Source of the DNA: Dyadobacter sp. 676
GTDB taxonomy: Bacteria > Bacteroidota > Bacteroidia > Cytophagales > Spirosomataceae
Assembly: GCF_040448675.1 (NCBI RefSeq)
Contig: NZ_CP159289.1
Span: 1,798,001-1,862,000, forward strand
DNA length: 64,000 nt
Direction of reading: 5' to 3'
Below, in pieces: positions 1 through 8,784 of this stretch; position 1 is the stretch's first letter, and the number at the start of each line of letters is the position of its first letter. The position numbers and the translations under genes are program-made. The notes under the pieces are model-generated. The model was not told the DNA's origin. It saw nothing but the letters and a program-made list of their open reading frames with translations, and made no database searches.

Positions 1-601
1 CGCTCCGCAAAAAACCGTCGAATTGCAGGGTGGAATTTTCAGGAAAATCGGCCAGAACGCCTGTCACTACATATTGCTTTTTATTCCCTTCCAGGCCGAT
101 ATTGATACGCTTGCCCATTGGATCCTCATCCCCGAAAACCGCCTTGGCCATATTCTCGGTGATGACGATGCTGCTTAGGTCCTGCAAGGCGGTCTGCGGC
201 CCTCCCTTGACAAAAGGGAAGGAGAAGATTTGAAAGAAATCGGGTTCGGTGAATTTGATATTCTTGTCGAGGTATTTCCCTTTGTACTCCACCACATTCG
301 AGCCGTTGATAATCCGGGCAATGGATTCAATTTCCGGATAATCCTCCTTCAACGCCGGCGTAATCGGAAACGGCATCGATGCCGTACGATCGACACGCTC
401 CGGGTCGTTCGCGAAAAAGTACAGTTCATATATCCTTTCCTTGTCCGCATGAAAATTATCGTAGGAAAGCGCGAAATAGGCTGTCAAAAAAAGAAAAACG
501 CTGACGCAGAACGCCACCGACAGACCCACGACATTGATAAACGCGTAACCCTTGCTCTTCCAAAGGTTACGCAGCGCGATTTTGATATAATTCTTAAACA
601 T
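1..601 (-). CDS. MacB/FtsX-family ABC transporter permease 6 (partial, N-terminal part)
   Basis: This is the first 200 or so residues of a permease paralogous to the five upstream. It begins MFKNYIKIALRNLWKSK, the same basic amphipathic start seen in the other copies, followed by the first membrane helix (about residues 20-42) and the start of the periplasmic MacB-PCD domain, with a YDNFHADKERIYEL segment and an SSIVITENMAKAVFG segment. The reading frame is open to the window edge, so the C-terminal FtsX helices lie outside. It follows permease 5 on the same strand after about 100 bases of purine/pyrimidine repeat, so it is probably co-transcribed. MacB-type permeases export peptides, lipids or antibiotics using energy from a separate cytoplasmic ATPase. 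The substrate here is unknown. Confidence 0.85.
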   Translation of the reverse strand, partial: MFKNYIKIALRNLWKSKGYAFINVVGLSVAFCVSVFLFLTAYFALSYDNFHADKERIYELYFFANDPERVDRTASMPFPITPALKEDYPEIESIARIINGSNVVEYKGKYLDKNIKFTEPDFFQIFSFPFVKGGPQTALQDLSSIVITENMAKAVFGDEDPMGKRINIGLEGNKKQYVVTGVLADFPENSTLQFDGFLRS

Positions 602-611
602 AAGAAGGTAT

Positions 612-709
612 TTTTAAGGACAAGCGGAAAAGAGAGGAAGAGGAAAGGGAAAAAGGAGAACAGGAAACTCCTTTCCTCCACCCTTCCGTTCCTCCTTCCT
701 CCGTCATTC
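612..709. repeat. Purine/pyrimidine palindromic element, copy A
   Basis: A purine-only arm (GGAAAAGAGAGGAAGAGG and onward) is followed by a pyrimidine-only arm (CTCCTTTCCTCC and onward) on the same strand, so the transcript could fold into a long imperfect hairpin. Similar elements occur at 28505-28612 and 45117-45210. It sits between permeases 5 and 6 and touches the permease 5 stop codon. It may act as a terminator-like or mRNA-stabilising structure, or be a mobile repeat. The function is not shown. Confidence 0.6.
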
Positions 710-3160
710 CGTTTTCAATGATTTCACAGGATTTGTAATGGCCGCTTTGATAGCTTGTGTACTCACCGTTAGCAACGCAATGATCACCGCCAATGCGCCT
801 GCCCCGGCAAACATCCACCATTGCAAGCTGATCTTGTATGCAAAATCGGCGAGCCAGCGGTTCATGAGGTACCAGGTGAGCGGCGTTGCAATGATGATAG
901 AAATAACAACCAGTTTCACAAAATCGCCGGACAACAGCCCTACAATACTCGTCACGGAGGCCCCGAGTACTTTTCGTACGCCTATTTCCTTGATACGCTG
1001 CTGGGCCGCAAATGCCGCTAACCCAAACAGCCCGAGGCAGGAAATCAGGATAGAAATGACAGTGAATGCGTTGACGAGCCTTGAAGTGCGTGCATCGGCG
1101 GCATAATTCTTCTGGAAATCCTCATCGAGAAATGAGTACGCAAACGGTTCGTCAGGTACAAGCGACTTCCATTTACCTTCTATAAATGGCAGCACGGCAG
1201 CTGCATCTTTTCCGTTGATATGTGCGATCAGGTAGTTGTAGCTGGGGTTCATATTCAGAAAAAAGGCATATGGTTCTATGACCTTATGCAAATCCTGAAA
1301 ATGAAAGTCCTTCACGACGCCTACCACCTCCACCGAGCCTGGCGTATCGCCGCCGTTATTGAAGAGGAACTTCTGCCCTACCGCCTTGTTCAAAGGAACG
1401 TCAAATTTGCGTAGCGTAGCCTCGTTAACGACAATTTTATAATTCGTATCAGCCGGAAATTCCTTTGAGAACATGCGGCCCGCAACCGGTTTGAAACCCA
1501 TCGTTTCCATAAAATCCGGCGCCACCCAGTTGGTTTTGATAAGATTATCGTCATTTACGGTCTGCCCTGGTAAATAAACCGACATATCGCTGGGATTGAG
1601 AATGCCGGGGTAATAGGCTGTGCCCGATGCAGCCGATATCCGGCTATCCTGTAAAAGTTCGTTTTTCAATGCCGTATAGGCCTGTCGCGCCTCCTGGCTT
1701 CGGAACGGGATCACGATCTGCTGGTCTTTTGTAAAGCCGAGCGGCTGATTCTTCATAAAACGTATCTGCCCCTGAATCACAATGGTAGCGACTACCAAAC
1801 CAATCGAAATCACAAACTGGAACACCACCAGCCCACGGCGGAGCGTTGTGGCCGATACCGAATTGACAAACCGGCCTTTGATTACATCCAGCGGATTGAA
1901 TACCGACAGGTAAAATGCCGGGTAACTTCCCGCAAGCAAACCGGTAACCAACGCCAGCAGCACAAATCCGCCGACTATCTTCGGTTGCAAAAGATCGTGT
2001 ACATCAAGCGATTTGTCGGCAAGCTGATTGAAGAATGGCAATAGCAGGACCACAAGCGTTACAGCGATCGCCAGTCCGAGCAGCGTAAGCACCATGGATT
2101 CGCCAAGGAACTGACCTACCAGACTGCCCTTGCCGGCGCCCATCACCTTGCGCATGCCTACCTCAGCCGCCCGCTTCGCGGAGCGTGCAGTGGCCAGGTT
2201 CATGAAATTGATGCAGGCGATCAGTAAAGTAAATACAGCGATACACCCCAGCACATAAAGGTAGGTCGGGCTGGTTGTCGAGCTGACGATGCGGTCGATC
2301 TGGCTAAAAAGGTGAATATCCCGAACGGGAAGCAATGCCAGTTTCTTGTCATATCCGGCGATTTTAAGGTCTTTACGCGCATATTTTTCGATGAAAGCCG
2401 GCAATTTCGCTTCGAATGCCGCCGCATCGGTACCCGGCCTGAGGCGCAGGTAATGGTAAAACATGTTATTGTTGGTAAAGTTGAGGTCAGGCTGCCGTAG
2501 GTAATCGCCTATCCAGCCTACCTGGAATGTCACGAAGTAATGGGCGTCGATATGTGAACGTGCGCTTTCATCGCGGAAAACGCCCGTTACCTTGAAATTC
2601 TCGTTATGACCGGTCTTTCCGCCGACCTTCACGGTACGGTTCAGCGCGGGCGTATTTCCGAAAAGTTTATGTGCCAGCACGTTCGAAAGTACGATGGAAT
2701 GCGGATCGTTAAGCGCAGTCCGTTGGTCGCCTTCCAGAAATTGGTAAGTAAAAACATCGAAGAATGTCGAATCGACGTGCGTCCCCTTGGTTTCATAGAA
2801 CGACAGCGGGTCTTTGCCGGGTTGCTCGACCGTCAGCAATGCCTTGTCTTCCAGAAAATTTTGCCAGAGGCGGGTTACCTGCACAACTTCGGGGTATTCC
2901 GCCTTCAACGCGTGGGCGTAAGGCGCCGGCGCGCGGGGGTTATCCATTTTCTCTCCATTCGGCTGAACGTTCTCAGAACGCACCAGATAGAGATCATTAA
3001 CGTGCTCCTGATGTTTGTCGAACGAAACCTCGCTCAGAATGTAAAGCAGCAGAAGCATGCAACAGGCCATCCCGACCGACAGGCCGAAGACGTTAATAAC
3101 AGAGAACATCTTGTTTTTCAAGACGTTCCTCCAAGCAATTTTCAGATAGTTTTGGATCAT
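704..3160 (-). CDS. MacB/FtsX-family ABC transporter permease 5
   Basis: An 818-residue inner-membrane permease in the MacB arrangement used by many Bacteroidota: an N-terminal helix (about 20-42), a large periplasmic MacB-PCD domain, three helices, a second periplasmic domain, then a helix and a final FtsX block. The diagnostic cytoplasmic loop appears twice: RSAKRAAEVGMRKVMGAG near residue 330 and RIKEIGVRKVLGAS near residue 720. The start MIQNYLKIAWRNV aligns with the other copies. Unlike permeases 1-4 it is preceded by its own upstream region with a TGTCCG-N4-CGGACA palindrome (3276-3291), so it probably has its own activated promoter. It lies downstream of the toxin-antitoxin pair and upstream of permease 6. 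The substrate is unknown. Confidence 0.93.
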   Translation of the reverse strand: MIQNYLKIAWRNVLKNKMFSVINVFGLSVGMACCMLLLLYILSEVSFDKHQEHVNDLYLVRSENVQPNGEKMDNPRAPAPYAHALKAEYPEVVQVTRLWQNFLEDKALLTVEQPGKDPLSFYETKGTHVDSTFFDVFTYQFLEGDQRTALNDPHSIVLSNVLAHKLFGNTPALNRTVKVGGKTGHNENFKVTGVFRDESARSHIDAHYFVTFQVGWIGDYLRQPDLNFTNNNMFYHYLRLRPGTDAAAFEAKLPAFIEKYARKDLKIAGYDKKLALLPVRDIHLFSQIDRIVSSTTSPTYLYVLGCIAVFTLLIACINFMNLATARSAKRAAEVGMRKVMGAGKGSLVGQFLGESMVLTLLGLAIAVTLVVLLLPFFNQLADKSLDVHDLLQPKIVGGFVLLALVTGLLAGSYPAFYLSVFNPLDVIKGRFVNSVSATTLRRGLVVFQFVISIGLVVATIVIQGQIRFMKNQPLGFTKDQQIVIPFRSQEARQAYTALKNELLQDSRISAASGTAYYPGILNPSDMSVYLPGQTVNDDNLIKTNWVAPDFMETMGFKPVAGRMFSKEFPADTNYKIVVNEATLRKFDVPLNKAVGQKFLFNNGGDTPGSVEVVGVVKDFHFQDLHKVIEPYAFFLNMNPSYNYLIAHINGKDAAAVLPFIEGKWKSLVPDEPFAYSFLDEDFQKNYAADARTSRLVNAFTVISILISCLGLFGLAAFAAQQRIKEIGVRKVLGASVTSIVGLLSGDFVKLVVISIIIATPLTWYLMNRWLADFAYKISLQWWMFAGAGALAVIIALLTVSTQAIKAAITNPVKSLKTE

Positions 3161-3211
3161 GGCCGGGTAAGGGATTGCATTCCGGCATTGTAGAATGAAT
3201 AATTATACCAA

Positions 3212-3225
3212 GCCTTTAATTTGCC
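3212..3225 (-). promoter_or_regulatory. Candidate sigma-54 (-24/-12) promoter of permease 5
   Basis: On the minus strand the sequence AGGCAAATTAAAGGC has GG and GC separated by exactly ten bases, the spacing required for sigma-54 promoters, although the flanking consensus (TGGCAC and TTGC) is only partly met. It lies about 50 bases upstream of the permease 5 start. The palindrome at 3276-3291 would lie about 85 bases upstream of the implied start site, a normal enhancer distance for an NtrC-type activator. Confidence 0.35.
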
Positions 3226-3267
3226 TTAAAAATACTAATAATCAGAACATTAAATTGAATATAACGC

Positions 3268-3299
3268 AACAAGAGTGTCCGAAACCGGACACTCTTGTT
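3268..3299. promoter_or_regulatory. 14-bp perfect inverted repeat containing TGTCCG-N4-CGGACA (candidate activator site)
   Basis: AACAAGAGTGTCCG and its exact complement CGGACACTCTTGTT are separated by AAAC. The inner core (3276-3291) has the same form, TGTCCG-N4-CGGACA, as the site at 16740-16755 in front of the adaptor gene and NtrC-type regulator. I read it as a binding site for that regulator. The palindrome also lies 56 bases past the toxin stop codon and could form a terminator hairpin, but there is no clear T-run. Confidence 0.5.
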
Positions 3300-3354
3300 C
3301 ATTATTGTAAAGCGAAATTAGTTTAGAAGCAGCAACCTGATCTTCGATTTTTGA

Positions 3355-3675
3355 TCAAATAAGGTTATCAGACATCAAAAAGCTACTGTAATCATGGAAA
3401 CATTTCAATACAGTTGGTCCGATAGCTTCGGGTAATATGTTCTGACTTCGAATCTGAAAAACACTGGGAGCTTTCGCATTCGTCGCTGCCAGAATCGCGC
3501 CGAAATCAAGGTCGTGGGTGAAGACCACGAAGTCATTCCGTTTCGCGTATTCGAAAATTATTCTATCCGGATCGGTAGCTTTCCCTATTTCGGACCAGTG
3601 CTTCGATACGATTGCATTTTCAGCAAAGTACTGCACCCAAACCGGCGACAGATTCATATCGATGAGTACTTTCAC
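3355..3675 (-). CDS. DUF5615 PIN-like toxin
   Basis: A 106-residue protein of the DUF5615 (COG4634) family, a compact PIN-like nuclease fold predicted to be the toxin of a toxin-antitoxin pair. The N-terminal MKVLIDMNLSP gives acidic residue D6 and N8, and the VVFTHDLDFG segment gives D55 and D57, which fit the conserved acidic cluster of PIN-type ribonucleases. Its start overlaps the stop of the upstream DUF433 gene by four bases (ATGA), the usual coupling in these pairs. Family knowledge supports RNA cleavage, but the target is unknown. The pair lies within an array of ABC permease genes unrelated to it. Confidence 0.88.
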   Translation of the reverse strand: MKVLIDMNLSPVWVQYFAENAIVSKHWSEIGKATDPDRIIFEYAKRNDFVVFTHDLDFGAILAATNAKAPSVFQIRSQNILPEAIGPTVLKCFHDYSSFLMSDNLI

Positions 3676-3899
3676 GCGGCTTCGAACGGAATTTCTATTT
3701 CATCTGCGCGCCACGCTGCGTATGCCAGTGCCTCACTGATATCTTCCGCTTCGAGGTACGGATAAAATTTCTGCACTTCGTTAAAACTCCTGCCCGATGC
3801 AATCAGTCCTACAATCGTTCCTACGGTCACTCGCATTCCTCTGATGCAAGGCTTCCCTCCCATAACATTAGGGTCAAAAGTGATTCTATTCCATTCCAT
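3672..3899 (-). CDS. DUF433 antitoxin
   Basis: A 75-residue protein of the DUF433 (COG2442) family, a small helix-turn-helix domain. Hallmarks are the opening ITFDPNVMGGKPCIRG and the following helices with TVGTIVGLIASGRS and DISEALAYAAW. In this family the protein is the predicted DNA-binding antitoxin partner of DUF5615. The gene comes first and overlaps the toxin gene by four bases, so expression is probably translationally coupled and repressed by its own complex. The upstream space to permease 4 is only about 50 bases, and it must contain the promoter if the pair is independent. Confidence 0.9.
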   Translation of the reverse strand: MEWNRITFDPNVMGGKPCIRGMRVTVGTIVGLIASGRSFNEVQKFYPYLEAEDISEALAYAAWRADEIEIPFEAA

Positions 3900-3948
3900 A
3901 AGCCATTTTTTCTTAAAGTTACGGAATATCCCTCAATCAGGTGCCTGT

Positions 3949-6331
3949 CTACTCACTCCGCAAACTCTTAACCGGATCGGCCAGCGCGGCTTTGATTCCC
4001 TGAAAGCCTACCGTCGCGATTGTCAGTGCAAGAGCGCCCAGTGCTACCAGTCCGAAAACGTACCAGGGCAGATGGACGTGGTATTCGAAACTGGCCAGAT
4101 ATTTGATGACAAAGCTGTACGCCAGCGGCAAGCCGATCAGGAGGGCGATCACCAGCAATATCACGAAATCCCGCGAAAGGAGAACGGCGATGCCCCGCAC
4201 ATTGGCGCCGAGGACTTTCCGTATACCGATTTCCTTCGTCCGTTTGCTCGCCGCCAGCGAAATCAGGCCGAATATGCCCGCGAACGCTATCACGATGGCC
4301 AGCAAGGTCACAAAGTTGACCATCTTCCAGATACCATCGAGGTCATTATATTGCTTGCTCAATTCTTCCTGCATATAGAAATATTGAAACGGACGTTTGG
4401 AAGGTATTTTCTTCATATCCCTTTCCAGGTCACTCAAAACTTCCCTGGCCTGTTTAATGTCCGCGAATTTCAGGGTGAGGTAACTCCTCAGGCCCGGAGG
4501 GCCGTCGTACCAGTGCAGCAACGGCTCAATCCGCTCTTTCAGGGGACCGTAATGGAAGTCTTTCATCACGCCCACCACCGTGTAAACGTCCGAATTATTA
4601 CCTTGCCGGAGCCGTTTCCCTACGGCCGATGTCCATCCGAAAGCTTTCCGCGCCGCCTCGTTGATAACCACCGGATGGTGCTCGCCCTTTCCATCCAGAT
4701 CTTCTGAAAAATCCCTTCCCTCGATCATCCGGATACCGTACGTACGGGCATAACCGGTACTCGTTCCGACGTGGCGCAGGCGGACGTCCTTTGGTTCCGT
4801 TCCTTCGGGCGTATAAATATTGTAATTACTCCAGTAACGTGTCGGAACAATACTGGAGGTGGCAACGCTTTCGATCCTGGAATTCTGCTTCAACCCGTTC
4901 AAAATCGGAACAAATTGCGCCGTGGCCGCATTCCGGTCTTTGTATTGGAGGTCAGACGACACCACCACGATGTTCTCTCCCCGAAACCCCGTGTCGGCCC
5001 GCCGCATATAATCGATCTGCCAGCGAACCGCAATGGCCCCCACCACCAGGATAACGGCGATCACGAGCTGCACGACGATCAATGTTCCCTGCGTCCAGTT
5101 TCTGGAAGCGGGTTTTCCGGATAATTTTCCTTTTAATGTGTCCCGCAGGTCCAGCCTGTTCAGGTAAGCGGCCGGAACCGTACCCGCCACGAACGTGATG
5201 ATGCCGATTATTCCTATCAATGTGAGGAAAGTGGCCGAGTCCTGCTGCCAGTTTACCACCAGCTGCATTCTCCCCTCCCGAAACTCGTTGAATTGCGGTA
5301 CCAGATACAACACGCCAAACACGATGGCAATCGCCAGCGAAGCCATTAGTACAAGTGCCGACTCCGTCCAGAACTGCGCCAAAATCTGCCGCAACGTCGA
5401 CCCGGTTACCTTGCGCACCGCTACTTCCTTCGCGCGTGTGAACGACATAGCCGTGTTCAGGTTCACCATGTTGATACTAATGATCAGTACTATGAACAGG
5501 GCAATGGTTACCGCGCCGTAGATCATCCAGCGGAAGTTGGGGTTTTCGTAATGGACGTAGTCTTCCAACGGTGCAATGCGGATCTGCCGCTTTTGGCCTT
5601 CGGCAGTGAAATGGGTTTTGGCAAATGCGGGAAATTTGGCTTCCAGTTTACCTGGATCGGCGCCCTTGCGCAATTTCAAGTACACGGAAGCAAAAGTGTT
5701 ATACCAATCGGCGCCGGAAGCAAAATCCGGATTCCCTTCGAGATTGGAAACGGGCAGCAATACCTCGAACTGTATGGAGGAATTTGCGGGAACCGGTTCG
5801 AGCACGCCGGTAACGGTAAATGACAGAGAATCCTCCACAACCACATTCTCGCCGACCGGGTTCCGTTCGCCAAACAAGGCCTCCGCCACCTTTTCGTCCA
5901 GTACGATCGACTGCTTCCTTTTCAGGGCTGTTGCCGCATTGCCGTATTTCAGTTTGAAGGAAAAAACATCAAAAAACGTGCTGTCGACATATTTTGTATT
6001 TTTTTGCAGATCCTTGCCCTTATAATTCAGCCACACATTGTTCCACCCCTGCACGTGGGTCCCGGTTTCAATCTCCGGATACGTTTTGACCATTTGTCCG
6101 AGAATAGGATAAACCGTCTGGTTATAGCGGTCTTCCGCGTCGGCTGTCTGCACAAAATAGATGCGGTCGTTGTCCCTATGAAAAGTATCGAATGTGATGC
6201 CCCGCTGGATAAAAAGGATCAAAACACCCGCACTGGCCAATCCCAGCGAAAGCCCAAGCAAATTGATTGCCGTAAAAAGCCTGTTCTTCCAGAGCGTGCG
6301 GAAAGCGATTTTGAAATAGTTCTTTTAGCAT
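3949..6331 (-). CDS. MacB/FtsX-family ABC transporter permease 4 (frameshift at codon 3)
   Basis: When one A is removed from the run complementary to 6323-6326, the ATG at 6331 reads MLKNYFKIAFRTLWKNR and continues into an intact 793-residue permease, matching the start of every paralogue. As written, ATG-CTA-AAA leads out of frame, and the main frame has a stop (TAA) right at the run and no ATG near the start. Only a TTG at 6261 could start it, which would lose most of the first helix. Both RxxEIGVRKV loops are present (RAKEVAVRKVTGS and RTKEIGIRKVLGAN). It follows permease 3 closely in the same operon. The frameshift is probably a sequencing error, but loss of function cannot be excluded. 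Confidence 0.85.
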
Positions 6332-6349
6332 GATGTCCGATTGGATTCT

Positions 6350-8734
6350 TTATTCCGTTCTTAAAGATTTCACGGGGTCCAGGGTCGCCGCCCTGATACT
6401 TTGATAGCTGACCGTCAGAATTGCAATCATAATAGCTAATACCGCCGCCCAGGCGAAATACGCCCATGACATGGAAATACGATAAGGAAAATCCTGCAAC
6501 CAGGTATTTGCGCCATAATAGGCGATCGGCATTGCGATGATGATCGAGATGGCCACCAGTTTCACAAAATCCGCCGAGAGCAGCGCGGTAATGCTTGTCA
6601 CCGAAGCGCCGAGCACCTTCCGGATACCGATTTCTTTCACCCGCATTTCGGCGTTGAACGTAGCCAGGCCAAACAACCCGATACACGACACGAAAATCGA
6701 GAGTACTGCGGCGAACGTGATCATCTGTTTCCATTTGGCCTCCGATTCGTAACGCCGTAAATTAGCCTCGTCCTCAAACTGGTATTCAAAAGGAAGATTT
6801 TTGATATGCTGCCTGAAAATCTTCTCGATGGCCTTCATCGTGGCGGGAATGTCGCCAGAATCCAGTTTCGCAAAAATTGTACCTAACCGGTAACGGGGGT
6901 CCTGCGTAAGCACCAACGGCTTGATGGTGTCCTTCAAAGACGCGTAATGATAATCACGGATTACACCGATGATCTTCATTTTCTTTTGCTTCCACTCGAA
7001 ATCTACCTCCTGCCCGACCGGGTTCTTCAAACCGGCTTCTTTTACAAATGCCTCGTTCACGATGATCGCATCCTCGGGATCGGTAGAAAACGCTTTTGAA
7101 AAATTGCGGCCTTTGAGCACCGGAATCTGCAATGTGTTCAGAAAATGGTCGTCCACACCGATATACCCAAAACCGATGGCACGCCCATCGATTTTCGCGC
7201 CGGTGCCGTTGTAACTGCCATTAAATGCAGCCACGGAAGCCACTCCGGCGGTATTTCTGAGCTCGTTTTGCATCACTTCCATAACCTCCTTTCCCGGCCC
7301 GCCACGTCCCAGACTGAAACTCACCAGGTTCTCGTCGTTGTACCCAAGGTCCTTATTGGTGAGGTATTGAAATTGAGAGTAAATCACAATGGTGCCTATG
7401 ACAAGGCAAACCGATAAGGCAAACTGAAAAACGACCAGCCCCTTCGTGATGTAATTCTTTTGCGTCAGTTTCGTACGGTTGTACAGCGTGGCAACCGGAC
7501 TGAAACCGGAAAGCACCAATGCGGGATACATACCGGCAACAAGCCCTGTAACCACGAACAAGGCAATATAGCCCGATACCAGCGTTGTATCCATCAGGTA
7601 GGAAAGCGATAGTTGCTTGTTGGCCAATTCGTTAAATACCGGCAACACGATCTGCGTCAAAGCGACCGCCAGCGCAAATGCGATGAACGACAACAAGAAC
7701 GATTCGCCCATAAACTGGTATATCAGCTGTTTGCGAAGCCCTCCGACCACTTTCCGCACACCGATTTCCTTCGCGCGGTTCAGCGAACGCGCAACGGTCA
7801 GGTTTACAAAGTTGATGCAGGCGATCAGAAGAATAAAAATGGCAATCCCGGAGAGAATGTAGGAGTAGATAGGACTGCTGCCATGATCCAGGCCATTGCG
7901 CATATCGCCGCTTTCGCTTTGTAAATGCATGTCCAGGAAGGGCATCAGGTCGAATACGACGTGCAATTTCATGTCCCTGTTCTTAGCCATTTCCGCCATC
8001 GCCTTGCTCTCCGACACACGGTTCATTTTCGCCACTACCGCATGGTAATCGGCCTTTTCGTGTAGCAGCATAAAGGTGTTCATGTAAAAACCCAGCCATT
8101 CGGTGTCTGTCCAGCCCTTTGCCTCCTGGTATTTGAACGGCAGCACGGCGTCGAACTGGATCGATGAGTTTTGCGGGCAGCGTTTGGCCACGCCGGATAC
8201 CACAAATGGTTCGTACTCATCCCCTATTTTCAGGTTCAGGGTTTGGCCCATCGCATTTTTCGTACCGAAGTATTTTTCAGCCAGGTCTTCGCTCAAAACG
8301 ATCGAATGTATATCCGACAGTACCGTTTTGGGGTCGCCTGAAAGCAAAGGCATCGAAAAAACAGAGAAAAAGGGTTCGTCCGCAAACAACACGTTCTCCT
8401 GCAATACATTATTCCCTTTCCTGACAATAAACGAGCTGCTCTGAGCCCTCACAATTTCCCTGATTTCCGGAATGTCCTGCTTGAAAGTGGGCCCGTGGAT
8501 TGCATTCGTGCTGCCGAACGTGCGCGTCTCGCGGTCATCCTGACTCGTTACCATTATCCGGTAAAGATGATCCTTGTTTTTATGAAAGCGGTCGAAGCTC
8601 ACTTCGTCTTTGGTGTAAAGTACGATAAGCATGCAGCAGGTAAGCCCCAGGGACAACCCGGCGATGTTGATCAGCGAGAAAACCTTGTTTCTGGTGAGAT
8701 TTCGGATAGCGATTCTAAAGTAGTTCCTGATCAT
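6350..8734 (-). CDS. MacB/FtsX-family ABC transporter permease 3
   Basis: An intact 794-residue permease of the same family. It starts MIRNYFRIAIRNLTRNK, has the first helix at about 20-42, a MacB-PCD periplasmic domain, the membrane block SYILSGIAIFILLIACINFVNL followed by the cytoplasmic loop RAKEIGVRKVVGG, and a second loop RVKEIGIRKVLGAS before the last two helices. The C-terminal signature is DPVKSLRTE. The spacing to permease 4 is about 18 bases and to permease 2 about 50, so it belongs to the adaptor-ATPase-permease operon. Sequence divergence from its neighbours suggests an old duplication. The substrate is unknown. Confidence 0.93.
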   Translation of the reverse strand: MIRNYFRIAIRNLTRNKVFSLINIAGLSLGLTCCMLIVLYTKDEVSFDRFHKNKDHLYRIMVTSQDDRETRTFGSTNAIHGPTFKQDIPEIREIVRAQSSSFIVRKGNNVLQENVLFADEPFFSVFSMPLLSGDPKTVLSDIHSIVLSEDLAEKYFGTKNAMGQTLNLKIGDEYEPFVVSGVAKRCPQNSSIQFDAVLPFKYQEAKGWTDTEWLGFYMNTFMLLHEKADYHAVVAKMNRVSESKAMAEMAKNRDMKLHVVFDLMPFLDMHLQSESGDMRNGLDHGSSPIYSYILSGIAIFILLIACINFVNLTVARSLNRAKEIGVRKVVGGLRKQLIYQFMGESFLLSFIAFALAVALTQIVLPVFNELANKQLSLSYLMDTTLVSGYIALFVVTGLVAGMYPALVLSGFSPVATLYNRTKLTQKNYITKGLVVFQFALSVCLVIGTIVIYSQFQYLTNKDLGYNDENLVSFSLGRGGPGKEVMEVMQNELRNTAGVASVAAFNGSYNGTGAKIDGRAIGFGYIGVDDHFLNTLQIPVLKGRNFSKAFSTDPEDAIIVNEAFVKEAGLKNPVGQEVDFEWKQKKMKIIGVIRDYHYASLKDTIKPLVLTQDPRYRLGTIFAKLDSGDIPATMKAIEKIFRQHIKNLPFEYQFEDEANLRRYESEAKWKQMITFAAVLSIFVSCIGLFGLATFNAEMRVKEIGIRKVLGASVTSITALLSADFVKLVAISIIIAMPIAYYGANTWLQDFPYRISMSWAYFAWAAVLAIMIAILTVSYQSIRAATLDPVKSLRTE

Positions 8735-8784
8735 GGCTTAAAAAGTAAAAACGGCCCGAATGAACCGCTGTTATTTTGAATGAT

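Noticed and set aside
3268..3299. Reading the palindrome as nothing more than a terminator of the toxin-antitoxin genes
   Set aside because: Its core repeats the sequence and spacing of the palindrome at 16740-16755, and there is no T-run, so a regulatory site is the better reading, though both are possible.
6331..6345. A further activator half-site (TGTCCG at 6334-6339) in front of permease 4
   Set aside because: The second arm is missing, and the space to the preceding gene is too short for a sigma-54 promoter.
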